Below are positions 19,140 to 27,844 of a stretch of 64,000 bases of DNA, piece by piece. Made by a program: the position numbers and the translations under genes. The DNA is taken from positions 186,001 to 250,000 of the forward strand of contig CANTFK010000877.1 of assembly GCA_947646735.1 (NCBI GenBank). The letters run 5' to 3'. The notes beneath the pieces are model-generated. The model did not search any database. It worked only from the letters and a program-made list of their open reading frames with translations, and was not told the origin of the DNA. This DNA comes from Peronospora farinosa. Taxonomy: Eukaryota > Oomycota > Peronosporomycetes > Peronosporales > Peronosporaceae. Within the stretch, counting starts at the first letter, position 1. Every line of letters starts with the position of its first letter.

Positions 19140-19155
19140 CAGATCGAGTCTGCAC
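18214..19155 (-). CDS. Element A: chromodomain-bearing integrase tail
   Basis: 313-residue frame with a chromodomain (KRVEKHYRVRWLGYSPADD, then TWEPSSTL, about 18680-18800) and a low-complexity acidic C-terminus. In chromoviruses this domain steers integration to modified chromatin. It is separated from the preceding integrase frame (19177-19878) by a stop or shift near 19160-19180. A 10-bp stem hairpin (18776-18799) lies within the domain. Confidence 0.85.
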   Translation of the reverse strand: MQTRSARVLRTQSSQVDVGAQPVPAAHVESAQQPQSQHPHDLELSQPSREHQVGHSSTPQLQRGVGAAHHSTVQAPDYENRRSSPEAFRRDAPPPLVDASGVRRWIVDQIVDHEDHKSQAPSNNSAPMKKRVEKHYRVRWLGYSPADDTWEPSSTLSQDVPDVVEDYESRRKTVIATDADGSIPDLASRNAREQRNRDDLPSDSETETYYEAREHMDDTIDDLDYVNAVIDRKDALSLAVARTPGAPKGFSHNWQSMDEYDRACLAHTPSRPIPAGPVAICPRCTLDIPHECGRNKGYTRHKSYDRCAGAGRQ

Positions 19156-19176
19156 GCGTTCGGGCAGGACTTGGTC

Positions 19177-19878
19177 TCAGTCGTCGTCAACGTCGTCGTC
19201 AAGGGATGTCGGATTTCGAGCCGGCACAGAAGAGCGGGGGAGATTCGAAGGGAGATCCGCCGGTAGGTAAGCCTTGAGGCGCCCGACATAGAACGTCGTG
19301 TGCAAACGCATAGATGTATGTATGTCTATCGTGTAAGCGTCACCATGCACCTTAACAACCCGAAATGGGCCAATGTATCTTGGCGCTAACTTATTAGCGC
19401 CCAAATTCGTCACTGAGGTGTTTGGTAATCCACTTGTTGATAACAATACTCTGTCACCTTCTTGAAATGTCAACATATTCTTTCGACCTCTTCTGTCTGC
19501 ATTCTCCTTTTGCTTGTCGACTGCCTCTTGTAATGCATCACGCACAAAACGCGTGATTCCTTGTCGTAATAGTAGAAATTCGGTTACTGCAGCCGAACTT
19601 ACAGGCGACGTATGTTCTTTTGGAGCAAAATTGGCAACGGAAGACGCGATGAAAAGCATCGCGTCAGGAGTCGATATGCCGTTGGCCACAAAATTACCAG
19701 TAGTAGGTGCATCGGCAGCAACCTTATGCGCATCGTAATCACTCAGCAATAGTTTCGGCGCAATTGCATCCGTAGATACTCCCCCACCAAGCTTGAAGAC
19801 AGGGTGTTCTGAAGCTGAGAGAGCAAGTAGCGCCGGAACGCGAGGATGCCTCGCGTTATTAACGAAAAAGGGCGTCAA
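19177..19878 (-). CDS. Element A: integrase C-terminal region
   Basis: Contains the GPFRVVKVHGDAYTIDIH and TTFYVGRLKAY motifs typical of the DNA-binding tail of Gypsy integrases, after a helical QDAL-type segment. Joined in the ancestor to 19875-20243 by a frame now shifted at 19875-19880. Confidence 0.8.
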   Translation of the reverse strand: MTPFFVNNARHPRVPALLALSASEHPVFKLGGGVSTDAIAPKLLLSDYDAHKVAADAPTTGNFVANGISTPDAMLFIASSVANFAPKEHTSPVSSAAVTEFLLLRQGITRFVRDALQEAVDKQKENADRRGRKNMLTFQEGDRVLLSTSGLPNTSVTNLGANKLAPRYIGPFRVVKVHGDAYTIDIHTSMRLHTTFYVGRLKAYLPADLPSNLPRSSVPARNPTSLDDDVDDD

Positions 19879-20243
19879 CCCGGTTGACGCGTGGACAGCA
19901 TTGTTGATTCAAACTCTGCAAGTGGAAGAAATGAACTCCATGATGAGAACGATGTTGCATAACTGCACAAGACATCTTCGAGCACTCTGTTCACACGCTC
20001 CGTTTGCCCATCCGTCTCTGGATGGGCCGCCGTAGACATAAGCAACCGCGTGCCTAATAGCTGGAAGAATTCGGCCCAGAAAGCCGAAGTGAAACGCGGG
20101 TCACGGTCCGAAACAATAGATTCTGGCAAGCTGTGATGCCTAAAGATAAGATCAATGAAGATCTTCGCTTTCGTCTCCGCCGTAATGTTGGCGGAGACCG
20201 GAGCAAAATGCAACATTTTGCTGAATCGATCCACTAGAACCAA
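19875..20243 (-). CDS. Element A: integrase catalytic core, second part
   Basis: Encodes VLVDRFSKMLHFAP, VSDRDPRFTSAFW (second catalytic Asp) and TDGQTERVNRVLEDVL (catalytic Glu). Preceded by a one-base frame overlap with 20234-21040. Confidence 0.85.
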   Translation of the reverse strand: MVLVDRFSKMLHFAPVSANITAETKAKIFIDLIFRHHSLPESIVSDRDPRFTSAFWAEFFQLLGTRLLMSTAAHPETDGQTERVNRVLEDVLCSYATSFSSWSSFLPLAEFESTMLSTRQPG

Positions 20244-21040
20244 TACGCCCGTGCGTTCTGTTCATCCGGTGGAAGGCCAAAGATAAAATCCATGCTGACC
20301 GAGCGCCAGGCTTCCGTAGCAATCGGAAGCGGACGCAATGGGGCTTGTGAAGACGGCGCAGGCTTCACACGCTGACAGGTTTCACAGGAGCGCACCCATT
20401 TCTGAATGTATTTATACATTCGCGGCCAGAAAAATACGCGAGAAATAGCCGCAAACGTCTTTTCGCGACCCAGGTGTCCGCCAGCTGGGCTGTCGTGAAA
20501 TTCATGAACCAATAGGGCTCGAAGGTCGTCATCAGCAGGGATGACAACACGCGGGAAATCAAAGACGTCTATCGTGTACGTCAGCAGCGGACCGTCAAGT
20601 GCGTAACGCTTGATGTTGTCGCGTGTTGGTTTCGTCAACTTCGCGAGTAGTTTTTCGCTCGGGTCCCTGAGATAGTTGATGATTCCTGCATAGAAGGAAT
20701 CATTCGCGTAGGATTCAGCGATCTGAGTTCGGATCGAATGCACAGGGGTCGAAATCACCGCATTAAGCCCCAGTTCAATACAACACACACAGATATATTC
20801 GTCGTCATCAACATACTCCGTTTGATGACCCATATCACGCCGAGGATCGTAATCAGGACGACGAGAAAGCGCGTCAGCGAGAATGTTATTCTTGCCAGGC
20901 TTGTAATGCACCACAAAATTATACTCGGCAAAAAATGACAACCACCGTGCCATACGCTGGGACAAGTGAGGACTCTTGACGGCGGTACGCAATGATGCGT
21001 GATCGGTGTAGATAGAAAACATCTTTCGCCGAGCAAACAT
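20234..21040 (-). CDS. Element A: RNase H and integrase zinc finger
   Basis: Begins in RNase H (YTDHASLRTAVKSPHLSQRM, KPGKNNILADALSRRPD), continues to the integrase HHCC finger (HEFHDSPAGGHLGREKT, CETCQRVKPAPSS) and the first core Asp (VSMDFIFGLPP). Its left frame break, shared with element 2, is next to another at about 21050; together the two look like a +1/-1 pair. Confidence 0.85.
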   Translation of the reverse strand: MFARRKMFSIYTDHASLRTAVKSPHLSQRMARWLSFFAEYNFVVHYKPGKNNILADALSRRPDYDPRRDMGHQTEYVDDDEYICVCCIELGLNAVISTPVHSIRTQIAESYANDSFYAGIINYLRDPSEKLLAKLTKPTRDNIKRYALDGPLLTYTIDVFDFPRVVIPADDDLRALLVHEFHDSPAGGHLGREKTFAAISRVFFWPRMYKYIQKWVRSCETCQRVKPAPSSQAPLRPLPIATEAWRSVSMDFIFGLPPDEQNARAYWF

Positions 21041-21043
21041 ACT

Positions 21044-22054
21044 CTAAACTTGATTAGCGCGTAGCGTATAGCCAAAAGGTTCCTTGTCGTGTACCGGATA
21101 ATTTTTCTCGGCAGGTTTCATCTGTCGTGATTGAAAACTCACGACGCTCTCTCGACCCTCGTCATCAAATTGCATGAGGGCACATCCTATAGCGAAATTG
21201 CTCGCGTCACATACGACGTGAAATGGCTTAGAGTCATCAGGTAACATCAGCACCGGTGCCTCGGACAAGCTCTTCTTTACGGAGTCGAAGGCAGATTGAT
21301 GTTCTGCCGTCCATAACCATACTGCATCTTTCTTGAGCAAAGTCGATAATGGCTGAATTAGCTCAGCATAGTTCTTCGTATACTTATGCAAATAATTCTC
21401 CAGACCGAGCCATTGGCGTAATTCAGTTTGATTCCTGGGCGTTGACCAGGAACAGATCGATGAGATCTTCTCAGGATCAGCGCGGACACCTTCCTTGCTG
21501 ACGTAGCAACCGAGTACTGGAATCTCAGGAGCGCAGAAGACACATTTCTTCAAATTCGCATACAATTTATTCTCGCGCATAACTTGAAACACCTGCTTCC
21601 AGTGTCGAAGGTGTACCTCCGTAGTGTGAACAAAAATATCGTCAAAGTAGCTCGGTGCAAAGTCGCGAAGTGGGCGAAGTACTTGTGTCACCATCCGATT
21701 GAACGTAGCTGGAACATTCTTAAGGCCTTGTGGCAAGACTAGCCACTCCCAAAGCATCCCGCTTGGGGTGCTGACCGCAGTGAACGGAATGTCACTGTCC
21801 CTCATGAGTATCTGATAGAAACCGTCTGTCAGATCTATGGCGCTGTAGATCTCGCTCCCAGACATGGTATTTAATACCATGTCTTTTCGAGGGATAGGCG
21901 TTTGAGCCGGGATCGTGGCTTCATTCAGCTTGTTGAAGGCGTGCACAATGCGCCAACCGCCGGTGGATTTCTTCACACAGAAAGTCGGACTCGAATATGG
22001 CGAGATACTCTCGCGGACATGGCCAGCCTTGTGGCGACCCTCGAAATTTATCAA
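21044..22054 (-). CDS. Element A: reverse transcriptase
   Basis: Palm and finger motifs TGGWRIVHAFNKLNEATIP, LVLPQGLKNVPATFNRM and the catalytic YFDDIFVH, then the connection region (VCDASNFAIGCALMQ begins RNase H). The frame ends prematurely in both copies (LRANQV stop). Confidence 0.9.
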   Translation of the reverse strand: MINFEGRHKAGHVRESISPYSSPTFCVKKSTGGWRIVHAFNKLNEATIPAQTPIPRKDMVLNTMSGSEIYSAIDLTDGFYQILMRDSDIPFTAVSTPSGMLWEWLVLPQGLKNVPATFNRMVTQVLRPLRDFAPSYFDDIFVHTTEVHLRHWKQVFQVMRENKLYANLKKCVFCAPEIPVLGCYVSKEGVRADPEKISSICSWSTPRNQTELRQWLGLENYLHKYTKNYAELIQPLSTLLKKDAVWLWTAEHQSAFDSVKKSLSEAPVLMLPDDSKPFHVVCDASNFAIGCALMQFDDEGRESVVSFQSRQMKPAEKNYPVHDKEPFGYTLRANQV

Positions 22055-22123
22055 TATCGATGACTTGATCGCGCGGTAACGGTCACTGCCGTGCTACGCA
22101 GTATTTCGATCCTGGCACGAGAT

Positions 22124-23524
22124 CTATCTCGTGCCGCACACCACGATCCGCCGGAAGCTCAGCTGGAATTTTCTCCGGGAAAATGTCGGCGTACTCACGG
22201 GCGATATTGTATACAGGGTTGCTCGAAGCACGAAGAGCATCCCAAGACTGTGCCGCGAGCGTTCTTCGCGCGCTGATTTAGGCTCGGCGCTCTTCGGGCG
22301 AGCCTCCAGAACTTCTTCACTGGCTGCTTCGGTGGCTGAAACGATGCACACTTGCTCGATGTCGCCGGCCTTGAGGTCATGAAGGAAGTCTTTCCATAAA
22401 AGGTCTGACAGAGATGTGATCTCTGCAGCAGTGCACGGTGGACTCGCTACCTCAATGTAGCGGCCATGATGTGAAGATCCCTTCACATATTCTAACGCGC
22501 ATACGGATTCCGTCACTACGGAATCAAATGCATCAGCATGTTGACGTGAATATCGTCGTCTCGGTGATCGGCGTGCTCCTTTCTTGCGTTTTCTCTTGCG
22601 TCTCGAGCCCCTGCTCGAGACTGTCACGTCGATATCACAAGAGGATGATGTACCCCCCTCTCGACGTGGGAGCTCGGTCTCCACCACGTCGGTCTCATGC
22701 GGATCCAGAGTCCGCCCATTCTCGTCAATCAAAAGCGGGAGCTCGTCTTCGACCGTTTCACTTGTTTGCGGGAGCCCCTGCTCGACCGCCTCAAATTTGA
22801 TCGGGAGCCTCTGCTCGTCCGATATGCTTGTATGCGGGAGCCCCTGCTCGACCGCCTCGTTGAGAATCGTGAAATCCTGTACGACCGATGTCTGTGTGTG
22901 CGGGAACCGCTGTTCAACCGCCTCGCTGTGAATCGGGAACCCCTTCTCGACCGCCTCGATATTTATCGGGAGCCTCTGCTCGTCCATTGTGATTGTATGC
23001 GGGATCCCCTGCTCGACCTCCTTGTTGAGAATCGTGAAATCCTGTACGACCGATGTCTGTGTGTGCGGGAACCGCTGTTCGACCGCATCGTTGAGAATTG
23101 GGAACCCCTGTTCGACCGCCTCGAAAGTGATCGGGAGCCGCAGCTCTTCCGATGTCTGTGTATGCGGAAACCGCTGTTCGACCGCCTCGTTGTGAATCGG
23201 GAACCCCTGTTCGACCGATGTCTGTGCATGCGGGAACCGCTGTTCGACCGCTTCGTTCTGTGGCTCCGTCAGTGTAACGGAACATACTGCGCACAGAGGG
23301 CCATCGCTCTCTCTGTGTTGACTACTAGTCGTGGCGAGCTCGTTCACGACCCTGACGTGAGGCCAATCGGATGAAGCGACCAACAAATGAGTAAACACTT
23401 CACTGACGTCATAACCGCTTCGTCGTTTGACGGACCGAGATAGCCAATCTATCTTCGGCTGATACCGTGACAGCCACGGTATCCCAAGTATGCAATCAAA
23501 TGCATAGTTCATCTCGTAAACCAA
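22124..23524 (-). CDS. Element A: protease end and 11-residue repeat linker
   Basis: Begins with the retropepsin tail (FDCILGIPWLSRYQPKIDWL). Then come 16 tandem 11-residue units (22727-23254; EAVEQRFPHTQ, TSVVQDFTILN types), a basic patch (RRKRKRKKGARR) and a region leading to RT. The inverted copy has only 11 units. The repeats could form an 11-residue-period helical rod; that is inference. Confidence 0.75.
   Translation of the reverse strand: MVYEMNYAFDCILGIPWLSRYQPKIDWLSRSVKRRSGYDVSEVFTHLLVASSDWPHVRVVNELATTSSQHRESDGPLCAVCSVTLTEPQNEAVEQRFPHAQTSVEQGFPIHNEAVEQRFPHTQTSEELRLPITFEAVEQGFPILNDAVEQRFPHTQTSVVQDFTILNKEVEQGIPHTITMDEQRLPINIEAVEKGFPIHSEAVEQRFPHTQTSVVQDFTILNEAVEQGLPHTSISDEQRLPIKFEAVEQGLPQTSETVEDELPLLIDENGRTLDPHETDVVETELPRREGGTSSSCDIDVTVSSRGSRRKRKRKKGARRSPRRRYSRQHADAFDSVVTESVCALEYVKGSSHHGRYIEVASPPCTAAEITSLSDLLWKDFLHDLKAGDIEQVCIVSATEAASEEVLEARPKSAEPKSAREERSRHSLGMLFVLRATLYTISPVSTPTFSRRKFQLSFRRIVVCGTR
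22727..23254 (-). repeat. 33-bp in-frame minisatellite, 16 units
   Basis: Sixteen units of 33 bp encoding 11-residue repeats with core V-E-Q-x-(F/L)-P. The copy at 25796-26158 has 11 units; units 10-14 are missing there, an exact in-frame change. Confidence 0.9.
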
Positions 23525-23883
23525 AAATTCGTCGTTGCTCTGGAAACCGTCGAAAGTGTACGGTAAACCACTGTTTTACGCGAGACACGTTCTGGTTGTC
23601 CATCGGCAAGTTTGACAACGATGTCACCTGGACCTTCTCGAACCGTGACAGTCGACGAGAGAAGGGACAAACAGGATGCACGAAAGAAGTTGTTGGAAGC
23701 GCCAGAATCCAACAACTCTCGAAGTGGTCGCTTCACTCCAGCGACGATGAGACTGATAATAATAAGTCTCGAATCATCGCGCATGGTGGTGGCATTGAAG
23801 TGGGTATGATTCACTTTGGGGATAGGAGCCCGAGCTGCCACCTGAGTACCCGGGGCTCCATTTCTGCCAGTAGGGCGCCCCAC
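23509..23883 (-). CDS. Element A: aspartic protease
   Basis: Contains the active-site LLDSGASNNFF and a following strand (VKLADGQPERV), as in retropepsins. It overlaps the frame of 22124-23524 through a shift near 23515. The CGAAT at 23770-23774 is the site where element A entered the equivalent position of element 2. Confidence 0.85.
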   Translation of the reverse strand: MGRPTGRNGAPGTQVAARAPIPKVNHTHFNATTMRDDSRLIIISLIVAGVKRPLRELLDSGASNNFFRASCLSLLSSTVTVREGPGDIVVKLADGQPERVSRKTVVYRTLSTVSRATTNFWFTR

Positions 23884-23959
23884 GCCTACTGGAACCGCTC
23901 GTTTTTTGGCGAGACCACCGACGACACAGCATCTCCTCGTGAGACAGCTGTTTTCATAG

Positions 23960-24842
23960 TCACCGGCGCAGGTGCTTGACAGACAGCCGCACGATGGCCT
24001 GTTTTACCACAGCGAAATACTTCATCGTGTTAGGATTGCGAATGTCGCGGCCTAATGATTTTCCGCGACCACGAGAGGACTCGATTGCGTTAATTTCTAT
24101 TGGCTCTGGGCCAGAAGTCCGGGGATGTTGTGACGCTGCGTGCAGGTACGACGACGCGACAGTGTAATCCTCACGAAGCGCGAGGGCAAATGCCTCCTCG
24201 AGGGACTTTGGCTCAGCACGTGTGAGGCAGTAACGCGTCATGCCCTCTTGCATACCAAAAATAAAGACATGGACTTGTGAAGCCATGTCAATTGGCTGCG
24301 TGGTAATGCATGCACGAAGCAAGATGACGTGTCTTCTGCACGTAGTCGCACATCGACAGCTTGCCCTATCGGAGTGAGAAGAAATCTGCACGCAAGCGAG
24401 ATTCATCTTGAGGAGGCTCGAAATCCAGTCGTAAGTCACGCTGGATATCGAACAGCGTAGGAAACGCCGACTCATCTACGACGAGCTTTCCGAGAGCCCA
24501 TTCCTTGGCTTTGCCAGCAAGACGAGACAACAGGAAATTGACTTTGGCCGTCGGAGCGTCAATTAATCTTGACGCTATTGCAATATCCACCTCGCAAAAC
24601 CAGCGATTGAGGGGGAGACGATCCGGACCATCACCGGAGTACGTTGACGTTTCCATCTTGATATCATCATGGTGCGAAGTGCGCGAGGGAGTCAATACTC
24701 GCCGATTCGCTTCGGCGAGCTCGCGCACCATAAAGTTTTGGATGGCGGCACGTTGATCATCAGGCGTCGCTGTGCTCAGCAGCGACGTCACAATAGTTTC
24801 ACCAGACACCGCCGCGAGGCGATGTAGTGCCTGCCACTCCAC
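23960..24842 (-). pseudogene. Element A: gag (frameshifted)
   Basis: Two overlapping frames, 24366-24842 and 23960-24475. The first has the Gag capsid-like [16 protein letters not shown] and [10 protein letters not shown] (retrotransposon gag family). The second continues to a remnant CCHC knuckle near 24000 whose first Cys reads Val in the current frame (V-F-R-C-G-K-T-G-H). The same breaks occur in the copy at 31636-32518. Confidence 0.8.
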
Positions 24843-24867
24843 CGAGGTGAGATGTGGAAATCAGAAC

Positions 24868-24889
24868 GCTCCAGCGAGACCGCTGGAGC
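24868..24889. promoter_or_regulatory. Leader hairpin of element A
   Basis: GCTCCAGCG, four-base loop, CGCTGGAGC; a perfect 9-bp stem between PBS and gag start, where packaging or dimerisation signals often lie. Role inferred from position only. The same stem occurs in element 2 (about 32544-32565). Confidence 0.5.
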
Positions 24890-24933
24890 CATCGAAGACT
24901 CGCCCATGTTCATCTCGAATCTGGTCATTGGAA

Positions 24934-24952
24934 GGACTACTAAGTGCTACCA
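24934..24952 (-). other. Primer-binding site of element A
   Basis: Minus strand TGGTAGCACTTAGTAGTCC, two bases from the LTR end, shared in kind with elements 1, 2 and 3. Confidence 0.65.
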
Positions 24953-24954
24953 GG

Positions 24955-25275
24955 TGTGACGGGCTAAGTACCCGTTACCGTCTTACACTAAAAGGGCGTT
25001 GAGGAAGCGCTCTTAATTAACTCGTAAATATAACTCTGTTTTATTTTTGTTTTAGTTTTAATTCGCAGTAAGTGCGAATATGTTCCCTAGCTCATGGGAA
25101 CCACTCAAATATTGAAGTCAATTTATTATTGGCTAATTATTGGGTCTGGCACCCTAATAATAAACCAATAATAAACAGGACGCGCAGTATCCGCTGATCG
25201 GATACTGCCCTATGCCTACTTATGTAATTATGTATTAATCCTATAACTACTTATGTAATAGGTAGACCCATTACA
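24955..25275 (-). repeat. Element A 5' LTR
   Basis: 321 bp, plus-strand TGTGACGGGC to CCCATTACA; followed by ATTCG (25276-25280), the reverse complement of the CGAAT target duplication. Confidence 0.88.
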
Positions 25276-25280
25276 ATTCG
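25276..25280. repeat. Target-site duplication of element A, first copy
   Basis: ATTCG here and CGAAT at 31446-31450. They are in opposite orientation because the segment between the two LTRs was inverted. The uninterrupted site reads CTCGAATCATC at 23769-23779. Confidence 0.75.
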
Positions 25281-25313
25281 AGACTTATTATTATCAGTCT
25301 CATCGTCGCTGGA

Positions 25314-25541
25314 GTGAAGCGACCACTTCGAGCGTTGTTGGATTCTGGCGCTTCCAACAACTTCTTTCGTGCATCCTGTTTGTCCCTTCTCTCGTCGACT
25401 GTCACGGTTCGAGAAGGTCCAGGTGACATCGTTGTCAAACTTGCCGATGGACAACCAGAACGTGTCTCGCGTAAAACAGTGGTTTACCGTACACTTTCGA
25501 CGGTTTCCAGAGCAACGACGAATTTTTGGTTTACGATATGA
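25314..25541 (+). CDS. Element 2: protease fragment
   Basis: Contains ALLDSGASNNFFRASCL and VVKLADGQPERV, the protease core. Its N-terminal part is separated to the minus strand at 31446 onwards by the nested insertion and inversion. Confidence 0.8.
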   Translation: MKRPLRALLDSGASNNFFRASCLSLLSSTVTVREGPGDIVVKLADGQPERVSRKTVVYRTLSTVSRATTNFWFTI

Positions 25542-26761
25542 ACTATGCATTTGATTGCATACTTGGGATACCGTGGCTGTCACGGTATCAGCCGAAGATA
25601 GATTGGCTATCTCGGTCCGTCAAACGACGAAGCGGTTATGACGTCAGTGAAGTGTTTACTCATTTGTTGGTCGCTTCATCCGATTGGCCTCACGTCAGGG
25701 TCGTGAACGAGCTCGCCACGACTAGTAGTCAACACAGAGAGAGCGATGGCCCTCTGTGCGCAGTATGTTCCGTTACACTGACGGAGCCACAGAACGAAGC
25801 GGTCGAACAGCGGTTCCCGCATGCACAGACATCGGTCGAACAGGGGTTCCCGATTCACAACGAGGCGGTCGAACAGCGGTTTCCGCATACACAGACATCG
25901 GAAGAGCTGCGGCTCCCGATCACTTTCGAGGCGGTCGAACAGGGGTTCCCAATTCTCAACGATGCGGTCGAACAGCGGTTCCCGCACACACAGACATCGG
26001 TCGTACAGGATTTCACGATTCTCAACAAGGAGGTCGAGCAGGGGCTCCCGCATACAATCACAATGGACGAGCAGAGGCTCCCGATAAATATCGAGGCGGT
26101 CGAGCAGGGGCTCCCGCAAACAAGTGAAACGGTCGAAGACGAGCTCCCGCTTTTGATTGACGAGAATGGGCGGACTACGGATCCGCATGAGACCGACGTG
26201 GTGGTGACAGAGCTCCCACGTCTAGAGGGCGGTACATCGTCCTCTTGTGATAGCGACGTGCCAGTCTCGATCAGGGGCTCGAGACGCAAGAGAAAACGCA
26301 AGAAAGGAGCACGCCGATCACCGAGACGACGATATTCACGTCAAGATGCTGATGCATTTGATTCCGTAGTGACGGAATCCGTATGCGCGTTAGAATATGT
26401 GAAGGGATCTTCACATCATGGCCGCTACATTGAGGTAGCGAGTCCACCGTGCACTGCTGCAGAGATCACATCTCTGTCAGACCTTTTATGGAAAGACTTC
26501 CTTCATGACCTCAAGGCCGGCGACATCGAGCAAGTGTGCATCGTTTCAGCCACCGAAGCAGCCAGTGAAGAAGTTCTGGAGGCTCGCCCGAAGAGCGCCG
26601 AGCCTAAATCAGCGCGCGAAGAACGCTCGCGGCACAGTCTTGGGATGCTCTTCGTGCTTCGAGCAACCCTGTATACAATATCGCCCGTGAGTACGCCGAC
26701 ATTTTCCCGGAGAAAATTCCAGCTGAGCTTCCGGCGGATCGTGGTGTGCGGCACGAGATAG
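25526..26761 (+). CDS. Element 2: protease end and 11-residue repeat linker (11 units)
   Basis: Like 22124-23524 but 55 residues shorter, exactly five repeat units (repeats at 25796-26158). Otherwise nearly identical, including the basic RRKRKRKKGARR patch. Confidence 0.75.
   Translation: MVYDMNYAFDCILGIPWLSRYQPKIDWLSRSVKRRSGYDVSEVFTHLLVASSDWPHVRVVNELATTSSQHRESDGPLCAVCSVTLTEPQNEAVEQRFPHAQTSVEQGFPIHNEAVEQRFPHTQTSEELRLPITFEAVEQGFPILNDAVEQRFPHTQTSVVQDFTILNKEVEQGLPHTITMDEQRLPINIEAVEQGLPQTSETVEDELPLLIDENGRTTDPHETDVVVTELPRLEGGTSSSCDSDVPVSIRGSRRKRKRKKGARRSPRRRYSRQDADAFDSVVTESVCALEYVKGSSHHGRYIEVASPPCTAAEITSLSDLLWKDFLHDLKAGDIEQVCIVSATEAASEEVLEARPKSAEPKSAREERSRHSLGMLFVLRATLYTISPVSTPTFSRRKFQLSFRRIVVCGTR
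25796..26158 (+). repeat. 33-bp in-frame minisatellite, 11 units
   Basis: Eleven 11-residue units; units 10-14 of the 16-unit array in element A are absent. Confidence 0.9.
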
Positions 26762-26830
26762 ATCTCGTGCCAGGTTTGAAATACTGCGTAGCACGGCAGT
26801 GACCGTTACCGCGCGATCAAGTCATCGATA

Positions 26831-27841
26831 TTGATAAATTTCGAGGGTCGCCACAAGGCTGGCCATGTCCGCGAGAGTATCTCGCCATATTCGAGTCCGA
26901 CTTTCTGTGTGAAGAAATCCACCGGCGGTTGGCGCATTGTGCACGCCTTCAACAAGCTGAATGAAGCCACGATCCCGGCTCAAACGCCTATCCCTCGAAA
27001 AGACATGGTATTAAATACCATGTCTGGGAGCGAGATCTACAGCGCCATAGATCTGACAGACGGTTTCTATCAGATACTCATGAGGGACAGTGACATTCCG
27101 TTCACTGCGGTCAGCACCCCAAGCGGGATGCTTTGGGAGTGGCTAGTCTTGCCACAAGGCCTTAAGAATGTTCCAGCTACGTTCAATCGGATGGTGACAC
27201 AAGTACTTCGCCCACTTCGCGACTTTGCACCGAGCTACTTTGACGATATTTTTGTTCACACTACGGAGGTACACCTTCGACACTGGAAGCAGGTGTTTCA
27301 AGTTATGCGCGAGAATAAATTGTATGCGAATTTGAAGAAATGTGTCTTCTGCGCTCCTGAGATTCCAGTACTCGGTTGCTACGTCAGCAAGGAAGGTGTC
27401 CGCGCTGATCCTGAGAAGATCTCATCGATCTGTTCCTGGTCAACGCCCAGGAATCAAACTGAATTACGCCAATGGCTCGGTCTGGAGAATTATTTGCATA
27501 AGTATACGAAGAACTATGCTGAGCTAATTCAGCCATTATCGACTTTGCTCAAGAAAGATGCAGTATGGTTATGGACGGCAGAACATCAATCTGCCTTCGA
27601 CTCCGTAAAGAAGAGCTTGTCCGAGGCACCGGTGCTGATGTTACCTGATGACTCTAAGCCATTTCACGTCGTATGTGACGCGAGCAATTTCGCTATAGGA
27701 TGTGCCCTCATGCAATTTGATGACGAGGGTCGAGAGAGCGTCGTGAGTTTTCAATCACGACAGATGAAACCTGCCGAGAAAAATTATCCGGTACACGACA
27801 AGGAACCTTTTGGCTATACGCTACGCGCTAATCAAGTTTAG
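26831..27841 (+). CDS. Element 2: reverse transcriptase
   Basis: 336 residues with the identical length and end (LRANQV stop) as element A's RT; carries YFDDIFVH. Confidence 0.9.
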   Translation: MINFEGRHKAGHVRESISPYSSPTFCVKKSTGGWRIVHAFNKLNEATIPAQTPIPRKDMVLNTMSGSEIYSAIDLTDGFYQILMRDSDIPFTAVSTPSGMLWEWLVLPQGLKNVPATFNRMVTQVLRPLRDFAPSYFDDIFVHTTEVHLRHWKQVFQVMRENKLYANLKKCVFCAPEIPVLGCYVSKEGVRADPEKISSICSWSTPRNQTELRQWLGLENYLHKYTKNYAELIQPLSTLLKKDAVWLWTAEHQSAFDSVKKSLSEAPVLMLPDDSKPFHVVCDASNFAIGCALMQFDDEGRESVVSFQSRQMKPAEKNYPVHDKEPFGYTLRANQV

Positions 27842-27844
27842 AGT

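Larger units (their letters stand above)
17438..25275 (-). mobile_element. Gypsy chromovirus-like element A
   Basis: Complete element, minus strand: 5' LTR 24955-25275, PBS, gag, protease, repeat linker, RT, RNase H, integrase, chromodomain, 3' region with an antisense ORF, PPT (AGAGGGGGG, about 17761-17770) and 3' LTR 17438-17756. Domain order RT-RNase H-integrase-chromodomain defines the group. Several frame breaks are shared with element 2 (25276-32939), for example the pair flanking 21020-21060. It originally entered element 2 at CGAAT; see the inversion finding. Confidence 0.92.

Noticed and set aside
22727..23254. Regular 33-bp repeats resembling a CRISPR array
   Set aside because: Units are adjacent without spacers, encode the pol linker in frame, and the genome is eukaryotic.
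22697..23374. Long plus-strand ORF opposite the element A linker (LREPLLDRL-type repeats)
   Set aside because: It is the mirror frame of the 33-bp minisatellite, which stays open on both strands because the repeat length is divisible by three. No independent evidence.
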